A DNA stretch of 64,000 nucleotides from Alcanivorax sp. 24 (GTDB lineage: Bacteria > Pseudomonadota > Gammaproteobacteria > Pseudomonadales > Alcanivoracaceae): contig NZ_SNUA01000016.1 of assembly GCF_004360225.1 (NCBI RefSeq), positions 28,819 to 92,818 of the forward strand, written 5' to 3'. This document shows, one piece after another, positions 1 to 10,043 of the stretch. Below the pieces are notes generated by a model. It made no database searches, had not been told where the DNA came from, and saw nothing but the letters and a program-made list of their open reading frames with translations. Every line of letters begins with the position of its first letter. Positions within the stretch are counted from its first letter, which is position 1. A program made the translations under genes and the position numbers.

Positions 1-2
1 AC

Positions 3-398
<396 letters not shown>

Positions 399-404
399 GC
401 GATC

Positions 405-1058
405 ATGGAAAAATTCGTCAAGCATGAAGGATTGGTGGCGCCGTTGGATCGCGCCAACGTGGACACCGACCAGATCATTCCGAAGCAGTTTCTCAAGTCG
501 ATCAAGCGTACCGGTTTCGGGCCGAACCTGTTCGATGAGTGGCGTTATCTGGACGAGGGCTACCCGGGCCAGGACAACGACGCGCGGCCGGAGAACCCGG
601 ATTTCGTGTTGAATCGGCCGGAATATCAGGGCGCCACCGTGCTGCTGGCGCGCCGCAACTTTGGTTGTGGCTCCAGCCGTGAGCACGCGCCCTGGGCGTT
701 GATGGACTTCGGTTTCCGTGCGGTGATCGCGCCGAGCTTCGCCGATATCTTCTACAACAACTGTTTCAAGAACGGCCTGCTGCCCATCGTGCTCTCCGAG
801 GAGCAGATGGAAGAGTTGTTCCAGGCCGAGGCGGCCAATCCCGGCCTGCGTCTGACCGTGGACCTGGAAGCCCAGCAGGTGCGCACGCCGGACGGCAAGG
901 CCTACGCTTTCGACATCGATGAATTCCGCAAGCACTGCCTGCTCAACGGCCTCGACGAGATCGGCCTGACCCTGCAGGAAGCGGACACCATCCGTGCCTA
1001 CGAGGAACGCCGCCGGGCCCGCGAGCCCTGGGTGTTCGCCGAGCACGCCAGCCACTGA
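405..1058 (+). CDS. leuD: 3-isopropylmalate dehydratase small subunit
   Basis: LeuD forms the swivelling small domain of isopropylmalate isomerase and works with LeuC in the cytoplasm. The 217-residue length is normal for the bacterial subunit. Diagnostic motifs are [14 protein letters not shown] near the N-terminus and [15 protein letters not shown] in the middle, the substrate-binding loop. The ATG follows the leuC stop by six bases. leuB follows after 37 bases, which gives the leuCDB order of pseudomonads. Confidence 0.97.
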   Translation: MEKFVKHEGLVAPLDRANVDTDQIIPKQFLKSIKRTGFGPNLFDEWRYLDEGYPGQDNDARPENPDFVLNRPEYQGATVLLARRNFGCGSSREHAPWALMDFGFRAVIAPSFADIFYNNCFKNGLLPIVLSEEQMEELFQAEAANPGLRLTVDLEAQQVRTPDGKAYAFDIDEFRKHCLLNGLDEIGLTLQEADTIRAYEERRRAREPWVFAEHASH

Positions 1059-1095
1059 TCAGGACAACCCACGGACAACACCACGGAAGCGAACC

Positions 1096-2172
1096 ATGAG
1101 CCACATTCTGATTCTGCCGGGTGACGGCATCGGCCCGGAAATCGTTCAGGAAGCGGTGCGCGTGCTGCGCGCCGCCGAGCAGCGTTTCGGCCTCGACATC
1201 AGCCTGGACGAAGCCCCGGTGGGCGGCGCCGCCTATGACCTGCACGGCGACCCGCTGCCGGAGTCGACGCTGGATAAGGCGCGCGCCGCCGACGCCATTC
1301 TGTTCGGCTCCATCGGCGGTCCCAAATGGGACACCATTGAGCGTGACAAGCGCCCCGAGCGCGGGCTGCTGCGGCTGCGTTCCTCCCTGGGCCTGTTCGC
1401 CAATCTGCGCCCGGCGATTCTGTTCCCGCAACTGGCGGACGCTTCCTCGCTGAAGCCGGAAGTGGTGTCGGGCCTGGATATCCTCATCGTCCGCGAACTG
1501 ACCGGTGGCATCTATTTCGGTCAGCCGCGTGGGATCCGTGAAGAAAACGGTGAGCGTGTCGGCTTCAACACCGACGTCTATTCCGAATCGGAAATGCGCC
1601 GTATCGCCAAGGTGGCGTTCGAACTGGCCGGCCAGCGCAACAACAAAGTGTGCTCGGTGGACAAGGCCAACGTGCTGGAAGTGACCGAGCTGTGGAAAGA
1701 GGTGGTCACCGACGCCGCCAGGGATTACCCGAATATCGAACTGTCCCATATGTACGTGGACAACGCCGCCATGCAACTGGTGCGCGCGCCGAAACAGTTC
1801 GACGTGATCGTCACCGGCAACCTGTTCGGTGACATCCTCTCCGATGAAGCCGCCATGCTCACCGGCTCCATCGGCATGCTGCCCTCCGCGTCCCTGGACG
1901 AAAACCGCAAGGGCCTGTACGAACCCTGCCACGGCTCGGCACCGGATATCGCCGGCCAGGGCATCGCCAACCCGCTGGCCACCATCATGTCGCTGGCCAT
2001 GTTGATGCGCTACAGTCTGGAGCGTGGCGACGTGGCGGATGCGATCCAGACCGCGGTGGAGCAGGTTCTCGACCAGGGGCTGCGTACCGCGGATATTTAC
2101 ACCGAGGGCACGCGCAAAGTGAGCACCGAGGAAATGGGCGCCGCCGTGGCCGAAGCACTGGCTCGCGGTTGA
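1096..2172 (+). CDS. leuB: 3-isopropylmalate dehydrogenase
   Basis: LeuB oxidatively decarboxylates 3-isopropylmalate to 2-oxoisocaproate with NAD+ and a divalent metal. The protein is 358 residues, typical of the family. It starts [12 protein letters not shown], has the [12 protein letters not shown] arginine cluster that grips substrate, and the metal/substrate loop [15 protein letters not shown]. The NAD site [16 protein letters not shown] is near the C-terminus. I chose the ATG preceded by GGAAG. Upstream in-frame codons run back into leuD and are unlikely to be used. Confidence 0.97.
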   Translation: MSHILILPGDGIGPEIVQEAVRVLRAAEQRFGLDISLDEAPVGGAAYDLHGDPLPESTLDKARAADAILFGSIGGPKWDTIERDKRPERGLLRLRSSLGLFANLRPAILFPQLADASSLKPEVVSGLDILIVRELTGGIYFGQPRGIREENGERVGFNTDVYSESEMRRIAKVAFELAGQRNNKVCSVDKANVLEVTELWKEVVTDAARDYPNIELSHMYVDNAAMQLVRAPKQFDVIVTGNLFGDILSDEAAMLTGSIGMLPSASLDENRKGLYEPCHGSAPDIAGQGIANPLATIMSLAMLMRYSLERGDVADAIQTAVEQVLDQGLRTADIYTEGTRKVSTEEMGAAVAEALARG

Positions 2173-2228
2173 TCGGCGCCTGAACCCATTGATTAAGAAG
2201 GGGCAATCCCTTCGGGAGACAAGTCTCA

Positions 2229-3341
2229 ATGAAGAAAGTCGGTTTTATCGGCTGGCGTGGCATGGTCGGTTCCGTATTGATGGACCGCATGCGTGAGGAA
2301 AACGATTTCCAGGACATCGAACCGGTGTTCTTCTCCACCTCCCAGGTCGGCCAGGCCGGCCCGGACGTGGGCAAGGAAATTCCGGCGCTGGGCGACGCCA
2401 AAAGCGTCGATGAGCTGAAAAAACTGGACGTCATCGTCACCTGCCAGGGCGGCGACTACACCAATGAGGTGTATCCGAAACTGCGTGAAGCCGGCTGGCG
2501 GGGCTACTGGATCGACGCCGCCTCCGCGCTGCGCATGCAGGACAACAGCGTCATCGTGCTGGACCCGGTGAACCGCAAGGTGATCGACCAGGCGTTGGAC
2601 AGCGGCGTCAAGGACTACGTTGGCGGCAACTGCACCGTGAGTCTGATGCTGATGGCCCTGGGTGGCCTGTTCAATGCCGATCTGGTGGAGTGGGCCAGCG
2701 CCCAGACCTACCAGGCGGCCTCCGGCGCCGGCGCCCAGAATATGCGCGAACTGATCGCGCAGATGGGCACCATCCACGGTGCCGTGGCGGACAAACTGGC
2801 CGACCCGGCCAGCGCCATTCTCGACATCGATCGTCAGGTGGCGGACACCATGCGTTCCAGCGATCTGCCGCAACAGCACTTCGGTGCGCCGCTGGCCGGC
2901 TCGCTGCTGCCGTGGATCGACAAGGAAATGGAAAACGGCCAGAGCAAGGAAGAATGGAAAGCCCAGGCCGAGACCAACAAAATCCTCGGTCGCGGCGAGC
3001 AGCCGATTCCGCTGGACGGCACCTGCGTGCGTATCGGCGCCATGCGCTGCCACGCTCAGGCACTGACCGTGAAACTGAAAAAGGACGTGCCGCTGGACGA
3101 AGTCCTCGAGCTGATCCGCAACGCCAACGACTGGGTGAAAGTGGTGCCCAACGAGAAGGACGCGACGCTGCGTGATCTGACGCCAACGGCGGTGACCGGC
3201 ACCCTGACCATTCCGGTGGGGCGCCTGCGCAAGCTGAACATGGGCGGCGAATACCTCAACGCTTTCACCGTCGGTGATCAGTTGCTGTGGGGCGCCGCCG
3301 AGCCGCTGCGTCGCATGCTGCGGATTTTGTTGGAAAGATAA
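2229..3341 (+). CDS. asd: aspartate-semialdehyde dehydrogenase
   Basis: Asd makes L-aspartate 4-semialdehyde from aspartyl phosphate with NADPH. This is the branch point to lysine/diaminopimelate, threonine and methionine. The 370 residues match the gammaproteobacterial class. The N-terminal NADP loop is GWRGMVGS and the catalytic cysteine is Cys135 in [10 protein letters not shown], the same position as in the E. coli enzyme. A GGGAGAC stretch precedes the ATG. A homologue without the cysteine lies just downstream (usg), as in Pseudomonas. Confidence 0.97.
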   Translation: MKKVGFIGWRGMVGSVLMDRMREENDFQDIEPVFFSTSQVGQAGPDVGKEIPALGDAKSVDELKKLDVIVTCQGGDYTNEVYPKLREAGWRGYWIDAASALRMQDNSVIVLDPVNRKVIDQALDSGVKDYVGGNCTVSLMLMALGGLFNADLVEWASAQTYQAASGAGAQNMRELIAQMGTIHGAVADKLADPASAILDIDRQVADTMRSSDLPQQHFGAPLAGSLLPWIDKEMENGQSKEEWKAQAETNKILGRGEQPIPLDGTCVRIGAMRCHAQALTVKLKKDVPLDEVLELIRNANDWVKVVPNEKDATLRDLTPTAVTGTLTIPVGRLRKLNMGGEYLNAFTVGDQLLWGAAEPLRRMLRILLER

Positions 3342-3536
3342 AGATCGCTGGCACGCAACACGCAAAAAGACACGCTCTAACAAGGGCACGTGGCTGCCCG
3401 GCGTTGCCGAGCAGAACGGTGTTTCCGAACCCGTTCTCGCCGCAAGTATGGCGTGCCGGCGTGCAAGCGTGTTGCGTGTTGCGTGTAAGCACCATCCCAC
3501 GATGGTGGAACAGCGGTCGCCTTGGAGGAAAACTCA

Positions 3537-4550
3537 ATGTCGATGGAACCCGGATTGGCGGTGGTTGGTGCCACCGGCCTGGTGGGCGATGCCCTGCTGG
3601 AACAACTGGCGGAGCGTAAGGTGCCCTATGGGGAACTGTTTCTGCTGGCCTCGGAAGAGAGCGAAGGCAAGTCCTTGCGGGTGGGTGGCCGTTTGCTGAC
3701 GGTGCAGCGGTTGGAGGGCTTCGACTTTTCCCGCGTGGCGTTGGTGGTGTTCGCCGCCGGTGCCGCGGTCTCCCAGGAATGGGTGCCGCGCGCGGTGGAT
3801 GCCGGCGCCATGGTCCTGGACCTGTCACCGGCGTTTCGCTACGAGCCGGACGTGCCGTTGCTGGTGGCCGGAGTCAACGACGAGCAGATTCCCGCCGCCC
3901 GCGAGCGCAATCTGGCCGCCGCCGCCGACGCCGCCACCGTGCAACTGATGCTGGCCTTGAAGCCGCTGATGGCGATCTCCGAATTGCAGCGGGTCACCGT
4001 GACCCAGTTGCAGGCCGCCTCTTCCTCGGGGCGCAATGGCGTGGAACGTCTGGCCCGCCAGAGCGCCCGTTTGCTCAATGGCATGGATGCCAGCGAAGGC
4101 GCGGAACCGCAATACGCCTTCAACCTCGTGCCCACCGTCGGGCGCCTGCAGGACAACGGCTATACCAGCGAGGAATTGAAACTGATGCTGGAAGCCCGGC
4201 GGGTGCTTGGGCGCCCGGACCTGGCCGTGGATGTGAGTTGTGTGCAGGTGCCTGTATTCCACGGCCTTTCCCAAGTGGTGGTGGTGCGCGGCGGCCTGCC
4301 CATCGGTCTGGCTCAGGCACAGGCCTGCTGGGATGAGGCGCCAGGTCTGGCCCAGGATGAAGGTGGGGAGGGCGACGGCGCGTCGCCGGTACGGCAGGTG
4401 AAGGAGGAGCCGCTGGTGCGCCTGGCCCGCGCCCGGGAAGATGTGGACGGGCAGGGCGAACTGAGCTTCTGGACCGTGGCCGATAACATCAAGGCCGGTG
4501 CCGCCCGTAACGCTGCCCTGCTGGTGGAGCAACTGCTCGCCGGCGGGTGA
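3537..4550 (+). CDS. usg: USG-1-like aspartate-semialdehyde dehydrogenase paralogue
   Basis: This 337-residue protein has the Asd fold: a GATGLVGDALLEQL dinucleotide loop at the N-terminus and QLQAASSSGRNGVE in the catalytic domain. At the place of the catalytic cysteine (PNCST in true Asd) it reads ADAATVQLML, so no nucleophile is present and dehydrogenase activity is not expected. This matches the USG-1 group known from E. coli and Pseudomonas, whose function is unclear. The ATG at 3537 has GGAGG eight bases upstream; an in-frame TTG at 3522 lies before that RBS. It sits between asd and fimV, the Pseudomonas order. Confidence 0.92.
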   Translation: MSMEPGLAVVGATGLVGDALLEQLAERKVPYGELFLLASEESEGKSLRVGGRLLTVQRLEGFDFSRVALVVFAAGAAVSQEWVPRAVDAGAMVLDLSPAFRYEPDVPLLVAGVNDEQIPAARERNLAAAADAATVQLMLALKPLMAISELQRVTVTQLQAASSSGRNGVERLARQSARLLNGMDASEGAEPQYAFNLVPTVGRLQDNGYTSEELKLMLEARRVLGRPDLAVDVSCVQVPVFHGLSQVVVVRGGLPIGLAQAQACWDEAPGLAQDEGGEGDGASPVRQVKEEPLVRLARAREDVDGQGELSFWTVADNIKAGAARNAALLVEQLLAGG

Positions 4551-4588
4551 GCCCGCTTGCACGCAACACGCTCGCACGCTGGCACGCC

Positions 4589-4657
4589 ATTCGCTGCCAA
4601 GGCCGCTTCCCACCGCGACTCTGTAATCCCCTGTGGGAAGCGAGCTTGCTCGCGAAT
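4589..4657. repeat. REP inverted pair
   Basis: Two oppositely oriented REP sequences end in ATTCGCTGCC and GCTCGCGAAT, with the conserved GTGGGAAGC arm in each orientation. Each arm is itself a small hairpin. The pair lies 38 bases downstream of usg, and the word CACGCAACACGC precedes it at about 4560-4571. Confidence 0.85.
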
Positions 4658-4962
4658 CGGGCCAGGCACCGAATCCGCGAAAATGGATCAGACGCCAGCG
4701 CCCCGCCAACCGCGTGCCCGCAATTCACGGGCAAAGGAAGTGCTTACCCCCTCGACAACCCCCATCCCACCAGAATAAAGTCGTACCTCCCGGGCCGCCC
4801 TGATGGCTCGGGATGGGGGCGTCTCAATTCATGGTTGGGAGCGCATTTTTTTGAAAAAACCATGGAAAATGCGTACTTACTAACAATATGTGACGCAGTT
4901 TCTAGGTTTGTCCCCCGCCGTCGGGCACAATCGAATACGGACTTTTCGACCAGAGCGTCTCA

Positions 4963-5003
4963 GAATAAGGTTTGTTTTCTCTGGATTGATCCAGACCTTA
5001 TTC
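4963..5003. promoter_or_regulatory. inverted repeat upstream of fimV
   Basis: GAATAAGGTTTG at 4963-4974 and CAGACCTTATTC at 4992-5003 pair over 11 of 12 positions around a 17-base loop, about 90 bases upstream of the fimV ATG. The right arm word CCAGACCTTATTCC recurs near 54820. It could be a leader structure or an operator; nothing in the sequence decides which. Confidence 0.4.
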
Positions 5004-5088
5004 CGAGGCTCGCGGAAGGAAATCCGCAGCGTGCCTGCCGCGGCTCAGAGGGCGGGGAATACAGAATAAGTAACTGGGGTTCAACCAC

Positions 5089-8082
5089 ATGCTCCGAAAA
5101 TTTGGCATAGGGTTTGTCGCACTGGCGGCGATGACGCCGGGACTTGCGGCTGCTCTGGGGGTGGGGGAATACGAGCTTAACTCCTATCTGAACCAGCCGC
5201 TGGAGATGGATGTCGTCCTGCACGAAACCGGGCGGCTGTCGACAGAAGAAATCGTGGTCAATCTGGCCCCGCAGGCGGAATTCGACTCCGCCGGGGTGGA
5301 GCGCGGCTACTTCCTTAATGATCTGACCTTCGAGGTGATCTTCACCGGCAAGGGCGACGGGGTGCTGCATATCCGTTCCCGCCAGCCGGTGCGTGAACCC
5401 TATCTCAATTTCCTGGTGGAAATTCTCTGGCCCACCGGCCGGCTGGTGCGCGAATACACCGTATTGCTGGATCCGCCCAGCTACGACGCCGGCGGCGAGA
5501 CGGTCAGTGCCGCCCGGGTTGAGCCGGCGCCGGTGCCGGTCGTGCCGCAAGCGGAGCCGAAGACAAAACCGGCAGCGCCCGCGCCGGCGCACGAACCGCC
5601 GGAGCCCGCCGTCAGCGGGGAGGCGACGGACGAGGCAGCACAACAAGAGGAACCGCGAGACCAGCTGGAAACCGCCGCCGAGCCGGAGCAGGACGATTCC
5701 GCAACGGTGGCGGAATCCGAAGAAACCGGCCCGGATCAGAGCGCCAGCAACGCGACGCCGGGGCGCGGCACCCTGAACGAAAGCAATGGCCGTTACCGGG
5801 TGCGCTCGTCCGATACCCTGTGGCGCATCGCCGCCGAGCACCGTCCCGGCAGCCGTGTTTCCGTTCAACAGATGATGATGGCGATCCAGGAAATGAACCC
5901 GGAAGCGTTCATCGACGGCAATATCAATTTGGTGCGGGAAGGCGCGGTGCTGCGGTTGCCGAGCGAGCGTCAGGCCACGGCGATCGCCAGCAGCGAAGCG
6001 ATGCGGCGAGTCGCTGATCAAACCAGCGAATGGCACCAGCGGCGGGCAGACCGCGGCAATGACGAAGAAACGTTGGCGGCGGCGCAATTGGATGCCACCG
6101 AGCAGAGTGACGCGGTGCCGGCGCAACAGCAAGACGACGGCGGTCGGGTCACGTTGGTGGCGCCGGATTCCGCTGACGCCGCCACTGATGGCGATGGCAC
6201 CGGGACCGGTGATGGCGGTGAAGCGGCCACCGCGGCACTGCAGAACGAACTGGCCATCCGCGATGAGAATCTGGACCGGCTGAGCCGGGAAAACGATGAG
6301 CTGCGCAGCCGTATCGATGAACTCGGCGAGCAGTTGGATACCAGTGGTGAAATGCTGCGTTTGCAGAATGAGAAGATCGCCGCGCTCCAGGAGGCGCTGC
6401 GGCAACTGCGGGAAGGCGAGGGGGACGGCGCCGTGGACGAGGCCTTGCTGGCTCCCACGGAAATCGGGCCGGAAGTGGCCCCTGAACGGTTGGTGCCGGG
6501 AGAGCCGGGGGCCGCGGAAGCGGAGGAGCCGGCGCGGCAACCGGGCAACAGCGGCCCGGAATCCGGCCCGGCGGCGGTCACCGCCTCGCCGCCGGCGGAC
6601 ACCACGCCGACATCCCAGTCCCAACCGGCAAGCGGCGTTGACAGCGCCGCTTCCTCGCGTCCGGCGCCGCCGGCGGCCGAGCCTGCTGCTTCGGCGCCGG
6701 CCCCCGCTGGCTGGCTGGACCGGGTGGCGGGTAATCTGCTGTATCTGGGGGCCGGGGTGGCGGTGCTGCTGCTGCTTCTGCTGCTGGCACTACGCCGCCG
6801 TCAGGGCGGCAAGGGGGATCCCGAGGAAGACGCTCCGCCGCCGTTGATGCCGCTGGCGGAGGAAGGTGGCAACGAGGACGAAGGGGCCTCAGGGCAGGGG
6901 CCGATGGCGGCGCGAGCCGGCGACGCCGATGAGGAAGACGGCGCCGCCACCACCGCCAATCAGGATCCGCTGGAAGAAGTGGAAGTCTACGTGGCTTATG
7001 GCCGCTACCCGCAGGCGGCGGATTTCCTGCGCAATGAAATCAATCAGGCGCCGGGTCGCAGCGACCTGAAAGTACGATTGCTGGAAGTACTGAACGAAAT
7101 GGGCGATCAGGCGGCGTTCCGGCAGCAGGCCGCGCTGTACGCCGGCACCGCGGTGCAGCTGGACCGCGCCATCGAACGGCTGGGTGGTGGCGGGCGGGCC
7201 GCCGCGGAGGAATCGGCTCCGGTTTCCCTGGACGATCTGGAGTTGGATCTGGCCGGTGATATCGGCGCGCCGGCGCCGGCGGAACAATATCAGCACGAAG
7301 AAGACCCGCTCAATCTGGATGACTTCGAGTTCAACCTGGATGATGACGAGGCCATCCGCGACGGAGCCGATACTGATGGAGAGCCGTTGCTGATTGAGGA
7401 TGATCCGGAGGAGGCGCTGGCTCTGGATGAGGAACCGTTGACCCATTCCACTCTGACGGTGAGGGACGATACGCCGGTGAAGCCGGACGGCCTGGACCTG
7501 GATGATCTGGATTTTGCTTCCGATGCCGACGATGCCGACGATGCCGGCGACGTCGGGGGGCTGGAGCTGGATACGATACCGGAGGAAGCGGTTCGGGAAG
7601 AGCCGACGGCGCCGGAGGCGGATTCGCTGGAGTTTCAACTGGATGACCTGGAACTGGAATGGGATGGCGACCAGGCCGTTTCCGCTCCCGAGCCCGTCTC
7701 CGAGCCGGTCTCTCTGGCGGAAGCCGCCGACCATGGCCAGGTGGGCGCGGGGGAGCAGGGGGATGACACCTTTGAGTTCTCTCTGGACGGTCTGGACCTG
7801 GACGAGGCCGGTGTCGATGACACCCCGGAGGAATCGATCGAACTGACCGAGCCGCCGGCCAGTGAGGGGCAGGAACCGGCCACGCCGGGTGCCGCCGACG
7901 AGGACGATGATTTCGACTTCCTGGCGGAAACCGATGAGAATGCCACCAAACTGGACCTGGCCCGCGCCTATATCGAAATGGGTGACATGGAAGGCGCCCG
8001 GGATATTCTCAACGAGGTGATCAGCGAGGGCAGTGACAGCCAGCGGGATGATGCGCGCCAATTGCTGGAACGCGTCGAGTAA
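5089..8082 (+). CDS. fimV: FimV/HubP-type polar scaffold protein
   Basis: FimV proteins are inner-membrane polar organisers that bind peptidoglycan and are needed for type IV pilus function and twitching in Pseudomonas. The 997 residues show the whole family plan. There is a signal peptide (about 1-22), an N-terminal FimV domain starting LGVGEYELNSYLNQPL, and a LysM domain at about 234-289 (RVRSSDTLWRIAAEH). A coiled coil spans about 385-445, followed by a Pro/Ala/Ser-rich stretch and one membrane segment at about 549-570. A long acidic cytoplasmic region with repeated LDDLELD-like words follows, and the conserved FimV_C motif (TKLDLARAYIEMGDMEGARDIL) closes the protein. Gene position between usg and truA is as in P. 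aeruginosa. Confidence 0.95.
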   Translation: MLRKFGIGFVALAAMTPGLAAALGVGEYELNSYLNQPLEMDVVLHETGRLSTEEIVVNLAPQAEFDSAGVERGYFLNDLTFEVIFTGKGDGVLHIRSRQPVREPYLNFLVEILWPTGRLVREYTVLLDPPSYDAGGETVSAARVEPAPVPVVPQAEPKTKPAAPAPAHEPPEPAVSGEATDEAAQQEEPRDQLETAAEPEQDDSATVAESEETGPDQSASNATPGRGTLNESNGRYRVRSSDTLWRIAAEHRPGSRVSVQQMMMAIQEMNPEAFIDGNINLVREGAVLRLPSERQATAIASSEAMRRVADQTSEWHQRRADRGNDEETLAAAQLDATEQSDAVPAQQQDDGGRVTLVAPDSADAATDGDGTGTGDGGEAATAALQNELAIRDENLDRLSRENDELRSRIDELGEQLDTSGEMLRLQNEKIAALQEALRQLREGEGDGAVDEALLAPTEIGPEVAPERLVPGEPGAAEAEEPARQPGNSGPESGPAAVTASPPADTTPTSQSQPASGVDSAASSRPAPPAAEPAASAPAPAGWLDRVAGNLLYLGAGVAVLLLLLLLALRRRQGGKGDPEEDAPPPLMPLAEEGGNEDEGASGQGPMAARAGDADEEDGAATTANQDPLEEVEVYVAYGRYPQAADFLRNEINQAPGRSDLKVRLLEVLNEMGDQAAFRQQAALYAGTAVQLDRAIERLGGGGRAAAEESAPVSLDDLELDLAGDIGAPAPAEQYQHEEDPLNLDDFEFNLDDDEAIRDGADTDGEPLLIEDDPEEALALDEEPLTHSTLTVRDDTPVKPDGLDLDDLDFASDADDADDAGDVGGLELDTIPEEAVREEPTAPEADSLEFQLDDLELEWDGDQAVSAPEPVSEPVSLAEAADHGQVGAGEQGDDTFEFSLDGLDLDEAGVDDTPEESIELTEPPASEGQEPATPGAADEDDDFDFLAETDENATKLDLARAYIEMGDMEGARDILNEVISEGSDSQRDDARQLLERVE

Positions 8083-8092
8083 GGGGGGCCGA

Positions 8093-8165
8093 GTTCGCTG
8101 GCAAGCCAGCTTCCCACAGCGACTCCGTAGTGACACTACTGTGGGAGCTGCCTTGGCAGCGAATC
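8093..8165. repeat. REP inverted pair
   Basis: Opposed REP arms (TTCGCTGGCAAGCCAGC and GTGGGAGCTGCC through GGCAGCGAA) start ten bases after the fimV stop. The spacer between them is about 20 bases. Confidence 0.85.
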
Positions 8166-8204
8166 GGCGTATTACGTGTAAGCGAAAACGCTGTTCTGTA
8201 AAAA

Positions 8205-8235
8205 AAGGGGGCGATGCCGTAAGGTATCGCCCCTT
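8205..8235 (+). terminator. probable intrinsic terminator between fimV and truA
   Basis: AAGGGGGCGATGCC (8205-8218) and GGTATCGCCCCTT (8223-8235) form a strong stem with one bulge and a GTAA tetraloop. A T-rich run (CCTTTT) follows. It lies after the fimV-linked REP and 28 bases before truA. Confidence 0.7.
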
Positions 8236-8263
8236 CCTTTTGGCGTGAAAAAACAGGCCCATC

Positions 8264-9070
8264 ATGACCCGAATCGCCCTGGCGGTGGAATACGATGGCA
8301 GCCGCTTCCATGGGTGGCAGACCCAGGAGGACGGCGTCCGGACGGTACAGTCGCACCTGGAGCAGGCCCTGTCGCGGGTGGCGGACCACCCGGTGACGTT
8401 GATCTGCGCCGGCCGCACCGATACCGGCGTGCATGCCACCGGCCAAGTGTGCCATTTTGATTCAAACGCCAATCGCGACATGAAAGCCTGGGTCATGGGC
8501 GGCAACCGTTTTTTGCCCGATGACGTGGCGGTTCGCTGGGCGGTGCCGGTGAGCGACGACTTCCACGCCCGTTTCAGTGCCTTCCGGCGCTGCTACCGTT
8601 ACGTGATTTACAATGCCGGCGCGCCGCCGGCGTTGTTCCGCCGCCAGGTCACCTGGAATCACCGGCCGCTGGATGTACAGCGGATGGCCGAGGCCGCCCG
8701 GGCTTTGGTGGGGACCCACGATTTCACCTCTTACCGTTGTGTGCATTGCCAGGCCAAGTCGCCGGTGAAGACGCTGCACCGGCTGGACATTCAGCAGCGC
8801 GGCCGGATGATCATCCTGGAAGTGGAGGCCAATGCCTTCCTGATGCATATGGTGCGCAACATCGCCGGCGTGCTGATGGCCATTGGCGCCGGCCATCAAC
8901 CGGTGGAATGGGCCGCCCAAGTGCTGGCCGCCCGCGACCGCCGCGAAGGGGGCGTCACCGCGCCGCCCTACGGACTGTATCTGGTGGATATCGGTTACCC
9001 GGATGAGTTCAAGCTGCCCAGGGAGCCGTTGGGGCCTTTGTGGCTGGAGCGGGTTGAAAGGAATCGCTGA
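8264..9070 (+). CDS. truA: tRNA pseudouridine(38-40) synthase
   Basis: TruA isomerises uridines 38, 39 and 40 in the anticodon arm of many tRNAs. The 268-residue length is normal. The catalytic aspartate is Asp53 in [10 protein letters not shown]. The second family block, [17 protein letters not shown], lies in the C-terminal half and [13 protein letters not shown] near the end. It starts at an ATG shortly after the terminator-like hairpin, so it likely has its own promoter or reads through weakly from fimV. Confidence 0.96.
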   Translation: MTRIALAVEYDGSRFHGWQTQEDGVRTVQSHLEQALSRVADHPVTLICAGRTDTGVHATGQVCHFDSNANRDMKAWVMGGNRFLPDDVAVRWAVPVSDDFHARFSAFRRCYRYVIYNAGAPPALFRRQVTWNHRPLDVQRMAEAARALVGTHDFTSYRCVHCQAKSPVKTLHRLDIQQRGRMIILEVEANAFLMHMVRNIAGVLMAIGAGHQPVEWAAQVLAARDRREGGVTAPPYGLYLVDIGYPDEFKLPREPLGPLWLERVERNR

Positions 9071-9084
9071 CATGCAACGTGCCG

Positions 9085-9222
9085 ATTCGCTGGCAAGCGG
9101 AGCGCCGCCCGGCCATCTTCCCACAGCGGCTTCGTAGCCTCCTCTGTGTGCTGTCTTGGCCGCGAAGACAGCGCGAGTGCATGTCCGCGAAGCCGCTGTG
9201 GGAAGCGAGCTTGCTCGCGAAT
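9085..9222. repeat. REP cluster
   Basis: The truA-trpF gap contains two opposed REP arms, 9085-9126 and 9195-9222. The left arm has a longer hairpin (GGCAAGCGGAGCGCCGCCCGG) than usual. Between them is an extra imperfect palindrome built on CTTGGCCGCGAAGACAGC. Confidence 0.75.
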
Positions 9223-9327
9223 GGCGTGCCAGACCCGCGCCGCTTTGCTAATATGGACGGTCCCCGCGGGGCAAGCCGCGCCGCCTTTGGCGCCGTGCTT
9301 CGGTCCGCGTTTCCTGATAGGCTTTTG

Positions 9328-9972
9328 ATGAACACACCCCGGGTTAAAATCTGCGGCATTACCCGTCCGGAAGACGCGGTACAGGCCGCCCGTGCCGGCG
9401 CCGATGCCATCGGCTTGGTGTTTTATCCATCCAGTCCCCGCTACGTGGATCCGCCGCGTGCCGCGCGCATTCTCGCCGCGCTGCCGCCGTTCGTGACCAC
9501 GGTGGGCCTGTTCGTCAACGCCGACGCGGGGCTGGTGCGCGAGTACCTGCGTGAGCTGCCCCTGGACATGTTGCAGTTCCACGGTGATGAATCGCCGGCC
9601 TACGGTGCCGCCTTTCAGCGTCCCTGGATCAAGGCCCTGCGCATGCGTGACGGCGCCGACCCGGCCAGGGTGGCGCGTGAGTACGCCGCCGCCGGCGCCC
9701 GCGGGTTATTGGTGGACAGCTACGTGCCGGGCACGCCCGGCGGTACCGGCGAACGCTTCGATTGGGGCCTGCTGCCCCGGGAGTCGGCGTTGCCGTTGAT
9801 TCTGGCCGGCGGTTTGACACCGGCCAATGTGGCCGAGGCCGTGCGCCAGGTGCGCCCCTGGGGGGTGGACGTAAGCGGCGGCGTGGAGGTGCGGGCGGTG
9901 ACCGGTACCACCCTCGGCGGTATCAAGGACCGCCATGCAGTGCGGGCCTTTTTGCGCGCGGCCAGGGCCTGA
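9328..9972 (+). CDS. trpF: phosphoribosylanthranilate isomerase
   Basis: TrpF carries out the Amadori rearrangement of phosphoribosylanthranilate in tryptophan synthesis. The 214-residue TIM barrel has the general base Cys9 in VKICGITR. The general acid is the Asp in [15 protein letters not shown], and the phosphate site is DVSGGVE. The open frame extends upstream into the REP cluster, but ATG 9328 begins the conserved N-terminal strand, so I take that start. trpB and trpA follow, making a trpFBA unit. Confidence 0.96.
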   Translation: MNTPRVKICGITRPEDAVQAARAGADAIGLVFYPSSPRYVDPPRAARILAALPPFVTTVGLFVNADAGLVREYLRELPLDMLQFHGDESPAYGAAFQRPWIKALRMRDGADPARVAREYAAAGARGLLVDSYVPGTPGGTGERFDWGLLPRESALPLILAGGLTPANVAEAVRQVRPWGVDVSGGVEVRAVTGTTLGGIKDRHAVRAFLRAARA

Positions 9973-9981
9973 CCCTTGGAT

Positions 9982-9998
9982 CGGGCCCTTCGGGCCCG
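9982..9998. other. short GC hairpin between trpF and trpB
   Basis: CGGGCCC and GGGCCCG pair around a TTC loop ten bases after the trpF stop. There is no T-run, so it is not a clear terminator; it may be a pause or an mRNA-stabilising structure. Confidence 0.4.
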
Positions 9999-10043
9999 GC
10001 GCGACAATCCTGACAGTACGCTATCCCAGACGAGGAGCATGAG

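Larger units (their letters stand above)
4551..5088. other. usg-fimV intergenic stretch
   Basis: This 538-base gap has no credible gene. The left third holds a REP pair (4589-4657) preceded by the recurring REP-flanking word ACGCAACACGCT. The middle is AT-richer and probably carries the fimV promoter. A hairpin-forming inverted repeat lies at 4963-5003. Confidence 0.6.

Noticed and set aside
943..2229. 428-codon minus-strand open frame over leuB
   Set aside because: It is a His/Gly-rich shadow of leuB with no family features.
2226..3500. 424-codon minus-strand open frame over asd
   Set aside because: It overlaps the asd gene in a high-GC shadow frame, with no family match; the plus-strand gene has a conserved active site.
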